DNA of 61,894 nucleotides from Clostridiales bacterium (lineage in GTDB: Bacteria; Bacillota; Clostridia; Saccharofermentanales; Saccharofermentanaceae): the NCBI GenBank assembly GCA_017617295.1, contig JAFZWN010000022.1, positions 1-61,894 on the forward strand, read 5' to 3'. A program made the position numbers and the translations under genes. Positions 46,540 to 54,814 of the stretch are shown one piece after another (position 1 is the stretch's first letter; the number at the start of each line of letters is the position of its first letter). The notes under the pieces are model-generated. The model saw only the letters and a program-made list of their open reading frames with translations, made no database searches and was not told the origin of the DNA.

Positions 46540-46796
46540 TACATAAACGGAGCCCTCCGCCGCTGTCTCCTGTTTTGATGCATGAGAGGCCGGAGCAGAA
46601 ACAGAGCCCTCCGCCGTTGTGTCCTGTTCGTTTATTAAATCCGCGTTTTTTAACAGAAACAGAGCCATCGCGCAGCTGTCCCTACTTTGGTACATAAAAA
46701 TGCGGTTTCAAGCAGAAAATCAGGGACAAACCCGTCTCTGTCCCTGGTGTTGTACATAAAAACACGCTTACAAATGAAAAATCAGGGACAAGCAAG
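46540..46796. repeat. Alternating inverted-repeat array, TGTCCCT family (copy 2)
   Basis: Two good units with the last T of TGTCCCT at 46683 and 46745 and the first A of AGGGAC at 46722 and 46784: arm distance 39 nt, period 62 bp, exactly as in the array at 45318. Two degenerate units precede (near 46563 and 46620), with the linker AGAGCCCTCCGCCGYTGT conserved. It occupies the upstream side of the lipoprotein gene. Confidence 0.8.
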
Positions 46797-46862
46797 GCTG
46801 TCAGCGGAAATAACACCATGCTGTCAAGCCGCTCGGGATCCCGGTACATATTCCCGATGACA

Positions 46863-46901
46863 AAGCGAAAACGGCACGCCACAGATATCCGGCGCGCCGC
46901 T
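46863..46901 (-). terminator. Terminator of the NlpC/P60 gene at 46984
   Basis: On the minus strand CGGCGCGCC and GGCGTGCCG form a 9-bp stem with one wobble and a TTTTCGCTTT tail. Confidence 0.55.
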
Positions 46902-46983
46902 TTCAAGAGTCTAAAATAAATGGAGGTTATTGGTTAAGCTGTTCTCGGCTTGTCGCGGTTGCCGAGTCTTCCTTTTACACCCG

Positions 46984-47802
46984 TCATACTTCAAAGATCC
47001 TTCTTATCGTAAGGATCGGGTGCAGATCGAGGTCTGCGTAGATGACGCCGTCTCTGTGGCCTCTGGCGTCGACGCACTGGCCGTCTCCGACATAGATGCC
47101 GACGTGGCCGCAGTGACCGCCGCCGTTATTCCAGCAGATGATGTCGCCCGGGCGGAGATCCTCTTCGGATACTTCCGTTCCGACGTCGCAAAGGGATCCC
47201 GAATAGTGAGGCAGTTCAACGCCTAACTGGGCGTAGCAGTATACTACGAGTCCCGAGCAGTCGACGGCGTCTTCACTCGCAGACGCATACTGGTATCTGG
47301 TACCGATCATGGAGACCGCGATATCGGCGATCTGCTGTCCGGGATCGATCTCCTCTTCCTCTTCTTCGGCTTCTTCCGGTTCAGAGGGTCTGGCGGCAAA
47401 CTTCACCACGTAGTATTCCCGGCCGTCTTCGGTAACCACTCTGTCCATGGATGTTCCGATACCGGTCCTCGTGACTTCCGTGCCGCTTGCAAGTGTGGTA
47501 GCGGAGGAAGGATCCTGTACCGGATCTTCAAAAGCGATACAACCATCGGCTATATAGCACGGTGTCTCGTCATAGATAAATCCCTCGTTGGGTACAGCAC
47601 AGGAGATCTGTTCGATCTTCATGCCATAGTCGGGAGAATGGCTCTCGTCTTCGGAAATATAACCTGTTCCGGTAACAACGGGAGCAGAAGATACATCCTC
47701 CGGGCCTATTTGCATAAGGCCGTTGTTTTCGAGTAACATCACAAGGCATAAGGCCGCCCTGCCGATATTACCCGCCGTGTTTACGGATCTCAAAAAATTC
47801 AT
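46984..47802 (-). CDS. NlpC/P60 endopeptidase, exported
   Basis: A 272-residue cell-wall hydrolase candidate. An N-terminal hydrophobic stretch serves as export signal. Residues ~45-140 contain an SH3-like segment, then an acidic hinge (EEAEEEEEE), then the NlpC/P60 domain: SEDAVDCSGLVVYCYAQLGV (catalytic Cys), LRPGDIICWNNGGGHCGHVG (catalytic His) and DARGHRDGVIYADL. The family cleaves gamma-D-Glu-diamino-acid bonds of the stem peptide. Same catalytic domain as the genes at 48610 and 50051. Confidence 0.9.
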   Translation of the reverse strand: MNFLRSVNTAGNIGRAALCLVMLLENNGLMQIGPEDVSSAPVVTGTGYISEDESHSPDYGMKIEQISCAVPNEGFIYDETPCYIADGCIAFEDPVQDPSSATTLASGTEVTRTGIGTSMDRVVTEDGREYYVVKFAARPSEPEEAEEEEEEIDPGQQIADIAVSMIGTRYQYASASEDAVDCSGLVVYCYAQLGVELPHYSGSLCDVGTEVSEEDLRPGDIICWNNGGGHCGHVGIYVGDGQCVDARGHRDGVIYADLDLHPILTIRRIFEV

Positions 47803-48031
47803 TATCTCACCTTCTTAGTGCAATCACGGTCACCACCCGCGACAGGTAAGATGATACATGGTTTTATTGCCTCAAAATCGGGATTACGGGGGCATTTCAG
47901 AGTGAAAAATCGGGTGAAAAAGGGGCAAAACCTTATGAATTCCGTTCAGTAAAGACAGTTTTCAGAAGTGATCCGTGAACCGCTCAAGATCGGGTGTTCC
48001 GAGTCATAACGGTTGAAAACGGATTGTGCCT

Positions 48032-48601
48032 TCAGGTTGTCCTCCAGGAGATATAAGGCAGCGTGATGCTGCCGATATGTTCGCCGTCGTTGTCCTCGAA
48101 GTTTAAGATCCAGCCGTCCAGGCGCTCAACGCTGTTCCTGCTCTGGAACAGTGTGGCGATCTCGAGTCCCATATGCTCTGCGTCATCCGGATCAGGCAGG
48201 GTGAACGTCATGTCAGACGGATCAAATGTTGCGTCGTAATTTTCGAGGATCACGTCGAGATTTTCCTCTATATCACCGAGAACGAACACCTTGAGCTCAT
48301 ACTCGAAAGAATCTGTCGTCGAGGGGAAGGAACCATCGCCGTCAGGGTCGAACGGGAAACTGCTGACAGTATATTCGAAGCCCTGAAGCTCATCTCTTAA
48401 CACCACCTGCGTGCCTTCGTCCGTAGTCGCCGAAGATACCACTTCACAGTTGCCGTGTTCTTTTCGGGCCGCCTTTATCAGGGTCTTCTCCTCGGAAGGC
48501 GTACATGAAGCCAAAGAAAAAGCGACTGCCGTTACCGCCAGCAGAGCAACGCCCTTTCTTACGATATGACAGTCACTTGAATTTCTCATATTATCCGGCA
48601 T
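48032..48601 (-). CDS. Small lipoprotein, unknown function
   Basis: A 189-residue lipoprotein: signal ending FSLASC with charged n-region (MPDNMRNSSDCHIVRKGVAL). The mature part shows YTVSSFPFDPDGDGSFPSTT and YDATFDPSDMTFTLPDPDDA. No family recognised. The start at 48601 is 9 nt past the stop of the gene at 48610, so it is probably coupled to it; the ATG at 48589 is an alternative. Confidence 0.65.
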   Translation of the reverse strand: MPDNMRNSSDCHIVRKGVALLAVTAVAFSLASCTPSEEKTLIKAARKEHGNCEVVSSATTDEGTQVVLRDELQGFEYTVSSFPFDPDGDGSFPSTTDSFEYELKVFVLGDIEENLDVILENYDATFDPSDMTFTLPDPDDAEHMGLEIATLFQSRNSVERLDGWILNFEDNDGEHIGSITLPYISWRTT

Positions 48602-48609
48602 ACACCTGA

Positions 48610-49884
48610 TCAGGTGTAGATCCTCCTTATGGTCAGGATCGGGTGCATGTCGAGCGAATGGTAGCAGACGCCGTATGCGGCACCCGTGGCGTCGACACAC
48701 TGGCCTCCGCCGATATAGATTCCTACGTGATGGCAGTAGCCGTCGCCTCTGTGCCAGCAGACGATATCACCCGGCTGGGCTTCATCACGGCTTACCGCTA
48801 CGCCGACGCTGCAAAGAGATACGGAATAGTGCGGGAGCGTTACGCCCAGCTGTCCGTATGCATAGCAGACGAGACCCGAGCAGTCGACCGCATCGGCGGA
48901 GCATGCACCCCAGACATAGGGCTTACCTACCATGGCGACCGCGATGTTCGCGATAGTCTGTCCGTTATTACCGACGTTCTGATATGTGATACCGGTGACG
49001 TTGCTGTAGTTGTTGTAGCTTCCGCCACCGCCGCCTCCTCCGCCGCCTCCGCCGGAGCTCGTAACTACAACGGGGATCGGTGTGGGTGTAGGTGTGGGAG
49101 GCGGAGTCTGTGTCGTAAAGGACTGATATACATATCCTTCGAGCCCGCTCTCCGTAATTACCTTGTACCAGCTGTCACTCCAAGCCACGCAGTGAAGTCT
49201 GTCTTCATCGTAGAGCGTGGCAAGTATCTCACTCTCCGTACTGGGTTCGGCACGGAGCATCAGGCTTCCGGTATCGACCCATACAGTACGGTCGATGGCG
49301 ACCCACTGTCTCTCTATGGAAAGGGTATTTGTAAGAACATACCCCTCGAGGCCGTCATCCAGTCTGATCTTTGACCAGGTGTCACCGACTCCGATCCTCG
49401 TTACCTGGATACCGAAGCCGATCTCGGAAAGCGTAATGGAATCCATTACAGGCTCTTCCTTCAGGATCGAGCCGTATGCTGCAATGAACAATCTCTCATC
49501 GGCGGGAGCGAAGAACTCCGGATCGACGAGCTCTATGGCGCATCCGCCTTCATCATATCTCTGGAATACCAGATACGTATCGGCATTAAGATCCTTGTAA
49601 TTATCTACCCTTGCATTTATATAATCATCCGTGTATGTGGACTGGATCGTCACACCGGCGCCCAGGACATCAGCCTCATTGTACTGATACTGCCGTGCCT
49701 CGAGAGCCTGCAGTTCTTCTGCGGTGGGCTCGGGGAAAGCCGCGGCATATGCCGTCCTGACAAGGAGCGAGGGATTCAGCGTATCACGCATTCCCAGAGG
49801 CAAGGAGAATACCGGAAAAGCCACGGTAGCGCATACTGCCGTGGATACAAGATATTTAACTATTTTATTCCCATTCTTTTTCAT
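48610..49884 (-). CDS. SH3-domain NlpC/P60 endopeptidase, paralogue A
   Basis: A 424-residue exported wall hydrolase. Signal peptide (KYLVSTAVCATVAFPVFSLP), a region to ~120, two bacterial SH3 domains (TWSKIRLDDGLEGYVLTNTL; LMLRAEPSTESEILATLYDE), a Pro/Thr/Gly linker with an eleven-glycine run, and a C-terminal NlpC/P60 domain: ADAVDCSGLVCYAYGQLGV, GDIVCWHRGDGYCHHVGIYI. The SH3 domains bind peptidoglycan cross-bridges in relatives. A ~460-bp tract is nearly identical to that of paralogue B at 50051. Confidence 0.93.
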   Translation of the reverse strand: MKKNGNKIVKYLVSTAVCATVAFPVFSLPLGMRDTLNPSLLVRTAYAAAFPEPTAEELQALEARQYQYNEADVLGAGVTIQSTYTDDYINARVDNYKDLNADTYLVFQRYDEGGCAIELVDPEFFAPADERLFIAAYGSILKEEPVMDSITLSEIGFGIQVTRIGVGDTWSKIRLDDGLEGYVLTNTLSIERQWVAIDRTVWVDTGSLMLRAEPSTESEILATLYDEDRLHCVAWSDSWYKVITESGLEGYVYQSFTTQTPPPTPTPTPIPVVVTSSGGGGGGGGGGGSYNNYSNVTGITYQNVGNNGQTIANIAVAMVGKPYVWGACSADAVDCSGLVCYAYGQLGVTLPHYSVSLCSVGVAVSRDEAQPGDIVCWHRGDGYCHHVGIYIGGGQCVDATGAAYGVCYHSLDMHPILTIRRIYT

Positions 49885-50020
49885 ACTTTCACCTATACAA
49901 ATCCTATCACCCGAATGCTACCCCAAAGCATCACTGATATGACCGTACCGTTACATTTTACAGCATGGCCTTATGTCAAAACGGGCAGATTTGCGGCAGA
50001 GGATACGTCCTGACAAACGA

Positions 50021-50044
50021 AAACCCCTGATATCTCAGGGGTTC
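50021..50044 (-). terminator. Terminator of NlpC/P60 paralogue B
   Basis: AACCCCTGA-TATC-TCAGGGGTT is a 9-bp perfect stem with a 4-nt loop, followed on the minus strand by TTTTCGTTTG. Confidence 0.8.
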
Positions 50045-50050
50045 TCGGGT

Positions 50051-51313
50051 TTATGTAAATACACGTCTTATAGTCAGTATCGGGTGCATATCAAGGGAGT
50101 GATAGCAGACACCGTATGCAACACCCGTGGCATCGACGCACTGTCCTCCGCCGATATAGATACCGACGTGGCCGCAGTAGCCTCCGCCCGTATCCCAGCA
50201 GACGATATCGCCGGGCTGGGCATTCTCACGGCTGACAGCTACACCGACGCTGCACTGCGATACGGAATAGTGCGGCAGCGATACTCCGACCTGGCTGTAG
50301 GCATAGCAGACGAGTCCCGAGCAGTCGACCGCGTTCTCCGATGCGGCGCCCCATACGTAAGGCCTTCCGACCATGGCGACCGCGATATTGGCTACGGTCT
50401 GTCCGTTATTACCTACGTTGGCATATGTGATGCCCTGGATATTATTGTAGTTGGTGTAGGAACCGCCTCCGCCACCGCCGCCTCCGGACGGACGCACAAC
50501 GGGAATGGGTGTGGGTGTAGGTGTGGGAGGCGCGATCGTTGTTGTAAAGGATTCATATACATATCCTTCTAGCCCGCTCTCCGTAATTACCTTGTACCAG
50601 CTGTCACTCCAAGCCACGCAGTGAAGTCTGTCTTCATCGTACAGCGTGGCAAGTATCTCGCTCTCCGTACTGGGTTCGGCACGGAGCATCAGGCTTCCTG
50701 TATCGACCCATACGATACGGTCGATGGCGACCCACTGTCTCTCTATGGAAAGGGTATTCGTAAGAACATACCCCTCGAGGCCGTCATCCAGTCTGATCTT
50801 CGACCAGGTATCACCGACACCGATCCTCGTTACCTGGATACCGAAGCCGATCTCGGAAAGCGTAATGGAATCCATTACAGGCTCTTCCTTCAGGATCGAG
50901 CCGTATGCGGCAATGAACAATCTCTCATCGGCGGGAGCGAAGAACTCCGGATCGACGAGCTCTATGGCGCATCCGCCCTCATCGTATCTCTGGAATACCA
51001 GATACGTATCGGCGTTAAGGTCCTTATAGTTATCCACGTGGGGATTAACATAATCGTCGGTATATGTAGCCTGTATCGTCTGACCCGCGCCCAGAACGTT
51101 CGCCTCGTCGTACTGATACATCGAAGCTTCCTGAAGGTTCATCTCCTCTTCAGTCAGTTCGGGAAAACAAGCGGCATACGCCGTTCTTACCATAAGCGAA
51201 GGATCGAGCGTATCTCTGATCCCCAGCGGAAGCCCGAAAACGGGGAACGCCACAGAAGCGCACACGACCGTGGACAGTAAATACTTGATCACTTTATTCT
51301 TGCTTTTTTTCAT
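50051..51313 (-). CDS. SH3-domain NlpC/P60 endopeptidase, paralogue B
   Basis: A 420-residue duplicate of the preceding protein with identical domain order: signal, two SH3 domains, glycine-rich linker (GGGGGGGGS), NlpC/P60. Catalytic blocks: ENAVDCSGLVCYAYSQVGVS and GDIVCWDTGGGYCGHVGIYI. The central part is nearly identical to paralogue A, while the N-terminal 100 residues and the catalytic domain differ more, suggesting gene conversion in the middle. Own terminator. Confidence 0.93.
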   Translation of the reverse strand: MKKSKNKVIKYLLSTVVCASVAFPVFGLPLGIRDTLDPSLMVRTAYAACFPELTEEEMNLQEASMYQYDEANVLGAGQTIQATYTDDYVNPHVDNYKDLNADTYLVFQRYDEGGCAIELVDPEFFAPADERLFIAAYGSILKEEPVMDSITLSEIGFGIQVTRIGVGDTWSKIRLDDGLEGYVLTNTLSIERQWVAIDRIVWVDTGSLMLRAEPSTESEILATLYDEDRLHCVAWSDSWYKVITESGLEGYVYESFTTTIAPPTPTPTPIPVVRPSGGGGGGGGSYTNYNNIQGITYANVGNNGQTVANIAVAMVGRPYVWGAASENAVDCSGLVCYAYSQVGVSLPHYSVSQCSVGVAVSRENAQPGDIVCWDTGGGYCGHVGIYIGGGQCVDATGVAYGVCYHSLDMHPILTIRRVFT

Positions 51314-51406
51314 AAGTCTACCGATTCAGTTCATTTCTCCCTGATCGCTTCCCCCGAGCAGATCTGTTTTTACTACCTCATATATTTTACTACACGAGTC
51401 AAATCC

Positions 51407-51814
51407 TTACTGACGGAAGCCCATTATCGTAACAGTGGCAACTACTCGTTCCCTCTCATCGGAGATGTGGACGATATAGTTACAGACCTGTCTGCCGTCC
51501 TTTATTATCTCGGTCTCGGCATATAAGATCTTGCCCGTAGCAGGACTGTTAAAGACGATATTGGATGTCAGCGTCACCGAGCGCGTATCGCCGCAGTTGG
51601 CGGCCAGCGCGAAAGTAAAGTCCGCGAGCGTATAGATGCAGCCGCCCATAACGACATTGTTGCCGTTTAAGTGCTTATCTTCGACGACTATCCTTGTCTT
51701 CGCATAATGCTCGGAAACTTCCAGTATCTCTATCCCTGCCAGTGCGGCAAACCTGTCGGTGGCAAAGAACTCTCTTATCTGTTCGGGAGTCATCTTCCCT
51801 TCCGGTCTCTGCAT
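51407..51814 (-). CDS. PaaI-type hotdog thioesterase
   Basis: A 135-residue acyl-CoA thioesterase-like protein: FAALAGIEILEVSEHYAKTR, then HLNGNNVVMGGCIYTLADFT, then SNIVFNSPATGKILYAETEI. The G-N-x-x-G-G-x-x-x-T-L-A-D block (the usual H replaced by Asn-Asn-Val region) is the PaaI signature. The acyl substrate is unknown. Its ATG overlaps the stop of the flavoprotein gene (ATGA), so the two are translated together. Confidence 0.85.
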   Translation of the reverse strand: MQRPEGKMTPEQIREFFATDRFAALAGIEILEVSEHYAKTRIVVEDKHLNGNNVVMGGCIYTLADFTFALAANCGDTRSVTLTSNIVFNSPATGKILYAETEIIKDGRQVCNYIVHISDERERVVATVTIMGFRQ

Positions 51815-52395
51815 CAGTTATCCCACTTCTGCGCGGCACCGCTGTTCTTGATGGAGATGCCTTCGCTATAAGCATGACCGACGGCCTCGCCTATCACTCT
51901 GTAAAGATGCATCGATGAATCGTACATGATGGGACGGAGCTTACCGAGATCCACCTTGCCGTCCGTAATGATACTCTCGGAAGCAACGGAAGACACGATC
52001 TCGCCTGTAAGGATGCCGGTCTCTGTATTCCAGTTTCTCACCTTGCACTCGAGAGTCAGAGGATACTCTAGAATGATCGGAGCATTGACCTTATCGCTCT
52101 TTCGATAGTGGAAGCCGGCCTTCTCGATCTTATTGATATTCTTACCGCTCTCGATGCCGAAATAATCGGATTCCTTAACGGTATCGGCCGTCGCGAAAGC
52201 AACGGTAAAAGCGCCCGTCTTCTCGAAGTTCTCAGTCGTCTTGTGCTTTGAAAGAGAGATCGAGATCTCGCCGAAATCGCTCTGCGAACCCCACGCAGCC
52301 GTCATGGCATTGGGAACGCCGCTCTCGTCGTAAGTGCCTATTACAAAAACGCCCAAAGGGCAGATTATCGAGTTCTGAGAATCAAATTCAACCAT
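51814..52395 (-). CDS. Flavin reductase-like domain protein
   Basis: A 193-residue protein of the FMN-binding split-barrel (flavin reductase-like) family: VFVIGTYDESGVPNAMTAAW, ISISLSKHKTTENFEKTGAF, ATADTVKESDYFGIESGKNI, LECKVRNWNTETGILTGEIV. It binds FMN and may serve as oxidoreductase or flavoredoxin. Substrate unknown. First of two genes with the thioesterase. Confidence 0.88.
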   Translation of the reverse strand: MVEFDSQNSIICPLGVFVIGTYDESGVPNAMTAAWGSQSDFGEISISLSKHKTTENFEKTGAFTVAFATADTVKESDYFGIESGKNINKIEKAGFHYRKSDKVNAPIILEYPLTLECKVRNWNTETGILTGEIVSSVASESIITDGKVDLGKLRPIMYDSSMHLYRVIGEAVGHAYSEGISIKNSGAAQKWDN

Positions 52396-52647
52396 ATTAA
52401 CCTCCGATTCATAATGAAGTACCTCTCATTATATCATTCAGAGGAAAGATTAAACTATAAGGAAATATTCAGGTGGAAGATGTAAAGGGAATAATGAAGG
52501 TTCTTCAAGTTAAAGGCCGGACCGGGCCTAAAAGACTGCTCTGTAACAATTCCCCATAAAACTACACGAAATCAATTAACTACCGAGAAGGCGTAAGAAG
52601 TTTGATACAAGTTTTTTTCATATACATTTACCACTTTCTTTTGATTC

Positions 52648-52870
52648 ATAATATACGGGAAGATCTAAAATTGGATTATTCCGTATATAGATCTGGTTTC
52701 AAAAGCCATAATTATATACGGGAAAATAAAATAGTTCATTATTCCGTATATATCATTCCAAGAATTATATACGGAAACCGGTTGATAACGCATTTCCCGT
52801 ATATATCAACGAAGAAAAACCTGTTAACAATATACGGAATCCTCTGATTTTATAACATTCCGTATATATG
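52648..52870. repeat. Alternating inverted-repeat array, TATACGG family (copy 2)
   Basis: Four pairs TATACGGRAA / TTYCCGTATA. CpG positions: left arms 52656, 52719, 52772, 52835; right arms 52682, 52745, 52798, 52861. The arm distance is exactly 26 nt in all four and the unit period 63, 53, 63 bp, the same numbers as in the array at 19787-20065. Interiors differ completely. It lies in the non-coding stretch 52396-53084, whose first 200 bases (52396-52600) show nothing clear. Confidence 0.92.
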
Positions 52871-52886
52871 CATGAAAAGCCGATGA

Positions 52887-53004
52887 CCGGCTTATGAACT
52901 ATTATACAGATCCGTCAGGCTCCTTCTGTCAAGTCTGGCCGAAGACCACCGCTTCAGCGGCTTCGGACTTGACAGCGCCTGCGGATCTGACAGAATGAAT
53001 TAAG
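52887..53004 (-). other. Structured palindromic element, copy 2
   Basis: A 118-nt element, minus strand, matching 20405-20521. The stems are near perfect here: CAGATCCG/CGGATCTG (8 bp), CAGGC/GCCTG, CTGTCAAGTC/GACTTGACAG (10 bp), then CGAAG/CTTCG and CCGCT/AGCGG. Flanks CTTAATTCATT and ATAAGCCGG are conserved. It directly adjoins the TATACGG array. Confidence 0.7.
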
Positions 53005-53084
53005 CCTGCCGACGGAACTATATCCCACTTGAAGAAGCTTAATAAAGGTCCTTTCTGCAATCGACTGCGGAATCAAACTACTGC

Positions 53085-54068
53085 TCACTCCTGCGGTAGC
53101 CCCACGTATCCGCAGCCCTCGATGAGCCTCTGTCCTTCTTCGGATCTGAGCCACTCCACCAGAGGGCGCAGGTTCGGATTATCGTTGTCGGCTCTGTAGA
53201 CCACATAGAACTGGGCCGTGATCGGATAGGAACCGTTACGTATATTCTCGGCGCTGGGATAGACACCGTTTACGGAGAGCATGCGGACATTCTCGTTGGC
53301 GACCATGCTGGACAGATAGTAACGGAAGGAATAACCGATAGACTTGCCGAAAATGGCATTCATCGGTCGTCTCGTAATCATGTCGTTCTGCATGAAGGCT
53401 TCCATCATAGTCTGGCTTCCCGAGCCCTGTATCCTAAGCAAAGGATTGATGACGTCATTCGAGCCTCCGACCTCGCTCCAGTTGGTGATCTCGCCCCGAT
53501 AGATGCTCCTGATCTGATCGACGGTCAGATCCTCGACGGGGTTATTGCGGTTAACGAAGAACACGAACGATTCGAGCCCTATGGGAACTATCTCGAGCTC
53601 CACTCCCTGCTCCTGCGCATACGCCATCTGGTCGGCCGAAGGATGCGCCGTGAAGAACAGATCGACGCTGCCGTCAACTACGGCATTGAAGCCTCGCACG
53701 GTGTTCTGGTACTGCATGGCGCTGTCATCGGCGAAGTTCTCGCCATAATAATTGTCATCGGAAAAAGTTCCGCCTTCGTATGTTACGCAGCCTTCGGGAT
53801 AGCACTGATCTATGACGGACGCATAGATGGGAACGAGTGCCGCCGCACCGTCGAGGACGGGAAGGTCATCTTCTATATGAAATGTGGATCCAGTCCTGGC
53901 GAGTTCCGACTCCTCCTCGAAGGGCAGGAACTTACTGACATCGATCATCTTGAGCTGGTTAACGCCGCTATAGTTATTCGACAGCCTCTGCGTAAGTCCC
54001 AGGTAAAGCCCGAGATTGGCAGACGCATAAAGAACAGTAATACCTATTATTATCAAAGCCTTTTTCAT
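53085..54068 (-). CDS. PstS-like periplasmic-binding-fold protein, membrane-anchored
   Basis: A 327-residue protein of the phosphate-binding (PBP-like) superfamily: VRGFNAVVDGSVDLFFTAHP, then VFFVNRNNPVEDLTVDQIRS, IYRGEITNWSEVGGSND, LRIQGSGSQTMMEAFM and a terminal VEWLRSEEGQRLIEGCGYVG. The N-terminal helix lacks a lipobox and likely stays as an anchor. No Pst transporter genes adjoin, so phosphate import is not assured; signalling or another anion is possible. The ATG at 54068 is 8 nt from GGAG and overlaps the stop of a small upstream gene (TGATG). Confidence 0.85.
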   Translation of the reverse strand: MKKALIIIGITVLYASANLGLYLGLTQRLSNNYSGVNQLKMIDVSKFLPFEEESELARTGSTFHIEDDLPVLDGAAALVPIYASVIDQCYPEGCVTYEGGTFSDDNYYGENFADDSAMQYQNTVRGFNAVVDGSVDLFFTAHPSADQMAYAQEQGVELEIVPIGLESFVFFVNRNNPVEDLTVDQIRSIYRGEITNWSEVGGSNDVINPLLRIQGSGSQTMMEAFMQNDMITRRPMNAIFGKSIGYSFRYYLSSMVANENVRMLSVNGVYPSAENIRNGSYPITAQFYVVYRADNDNPNLRPLVEWLRSEEGQRLIEGCGYVGLPQE

Positions 54069-54208
54069 CACCATATCTCCTTTGAAACGAAATATATGAT
54101 CGATGAATACTTATAAGCATATACATCATAAAAAATGTGAAATGCGGTCAGGAGCGTGAAGATCACGACCATGGCGATAACGATCTTTACAAAAGTCTTG
54201 TCACTCAT
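54068..54208 (-). CDS. 46-residue single-helix membrane protein
   Basis: MSDKTFVKIVIAMVVIFTLL begins a 46-residue peptide ending FVSKEIW, with GAGGTGG before the ATG and a stop overlapping the PstS-like start. It is one of three small membrane proteins ahead of that gene. Unrecognised; translational coupling is the main support. Confidence 0.6.
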   Translation of the reverse strand: MSDKTFVKIVIAMVVIFTLLTAFHIFYDVYAYKYSSIIYFVSKEIW

Positions 54209-54217
54209 AAGGCCACC

Positions 54218-54445
54218 TCACATACTGGTCATTATCGCCACGAGGAGCAGCAGAAGCGCGATAAAGAAGATAAGGGCTGAGGCGAAGATCCCTCCCATCA
54301 CGACAAAGAAAACGATGGGACCGTACCTCATGGCCCGGCCTTCCGCCTTGGCACTTTTACGTTCGGAAATGAAGTTCACGAGCGACCAGATAAAGAGCCC
54401 GAGAAGGATCGCGAGGATAATTATATAAACGATGGTTCCTTCCAT
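54218..54445 (-). CDS. Small two-helix membrane protein
   Basis: A 75-residue protein with helices at about 4-26 and 44-70 and a charged hinge SERKSAKAEGRAMRYGP. The hinge matches the corresponding RNARDEGRPIKIGP in the next upstream gene, so the two are paralogues. It belongs to a unit of small membrane proteins and a PstS-like protein. Confidence 0.6.
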   Translation of the reverse strand: MEGTIVYIIILAILLGLFIWSLVNFISERKSAKAEGRAMRYGPIVFFVVMGGIFASALIFFIALLLLLVAIMTSM

Positions 54446-54458
54446 AACTTAAGCCTCC

Positions 54459-54695
54459 TTAATGAAGAATCATGGTCATAGTATATTCGACGACCAGAAC
54501 GATAACGAGAAAAGCAGGGATACAGAAGAGTCCGAGCACTACCATCATCAGGATCGCAGGTCCTATCTTTATAGGACGGCCTTCATCCCTGGCATTTCTA
54601 AGCTCTGTCCCGAACTTTTTATTTGCAAACCATGCGAAAAACCCGAACCCCACAAGTAGAACTATCGGAACCAAAGGCATATCGTATTCCTCCAT
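54459..54695 (-). CDS. Small two-helix membrane protein, paralogue
   Basis: A 78-residue protein: helix at 5-23, charged segment NKKFGTELRNARDEGRPIKI, helix at 48-74. The layout matches the neighbour at 54218. First gene of the set. No known family. Confidence 0.6.
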   Translation of the reverse strand: MEEYDMPLVPIVLLVGFGFFAWFANKKFGTELRNARDEGRPIKIGPAILMMVVLGLFCIPAFLVIVLVVEYTMTMILH

Positions 54696-54814
54696 TAACT
54701 TAATGATCTTCTGATATCGCTATCATTCAATGTGTAATTTTACACTTTAAGGGTATTATATTGCTATAGTTTCAAAAATGCAAGCGCCATCACAAAAAAA
54801 TTTGAAAAAAAGGA

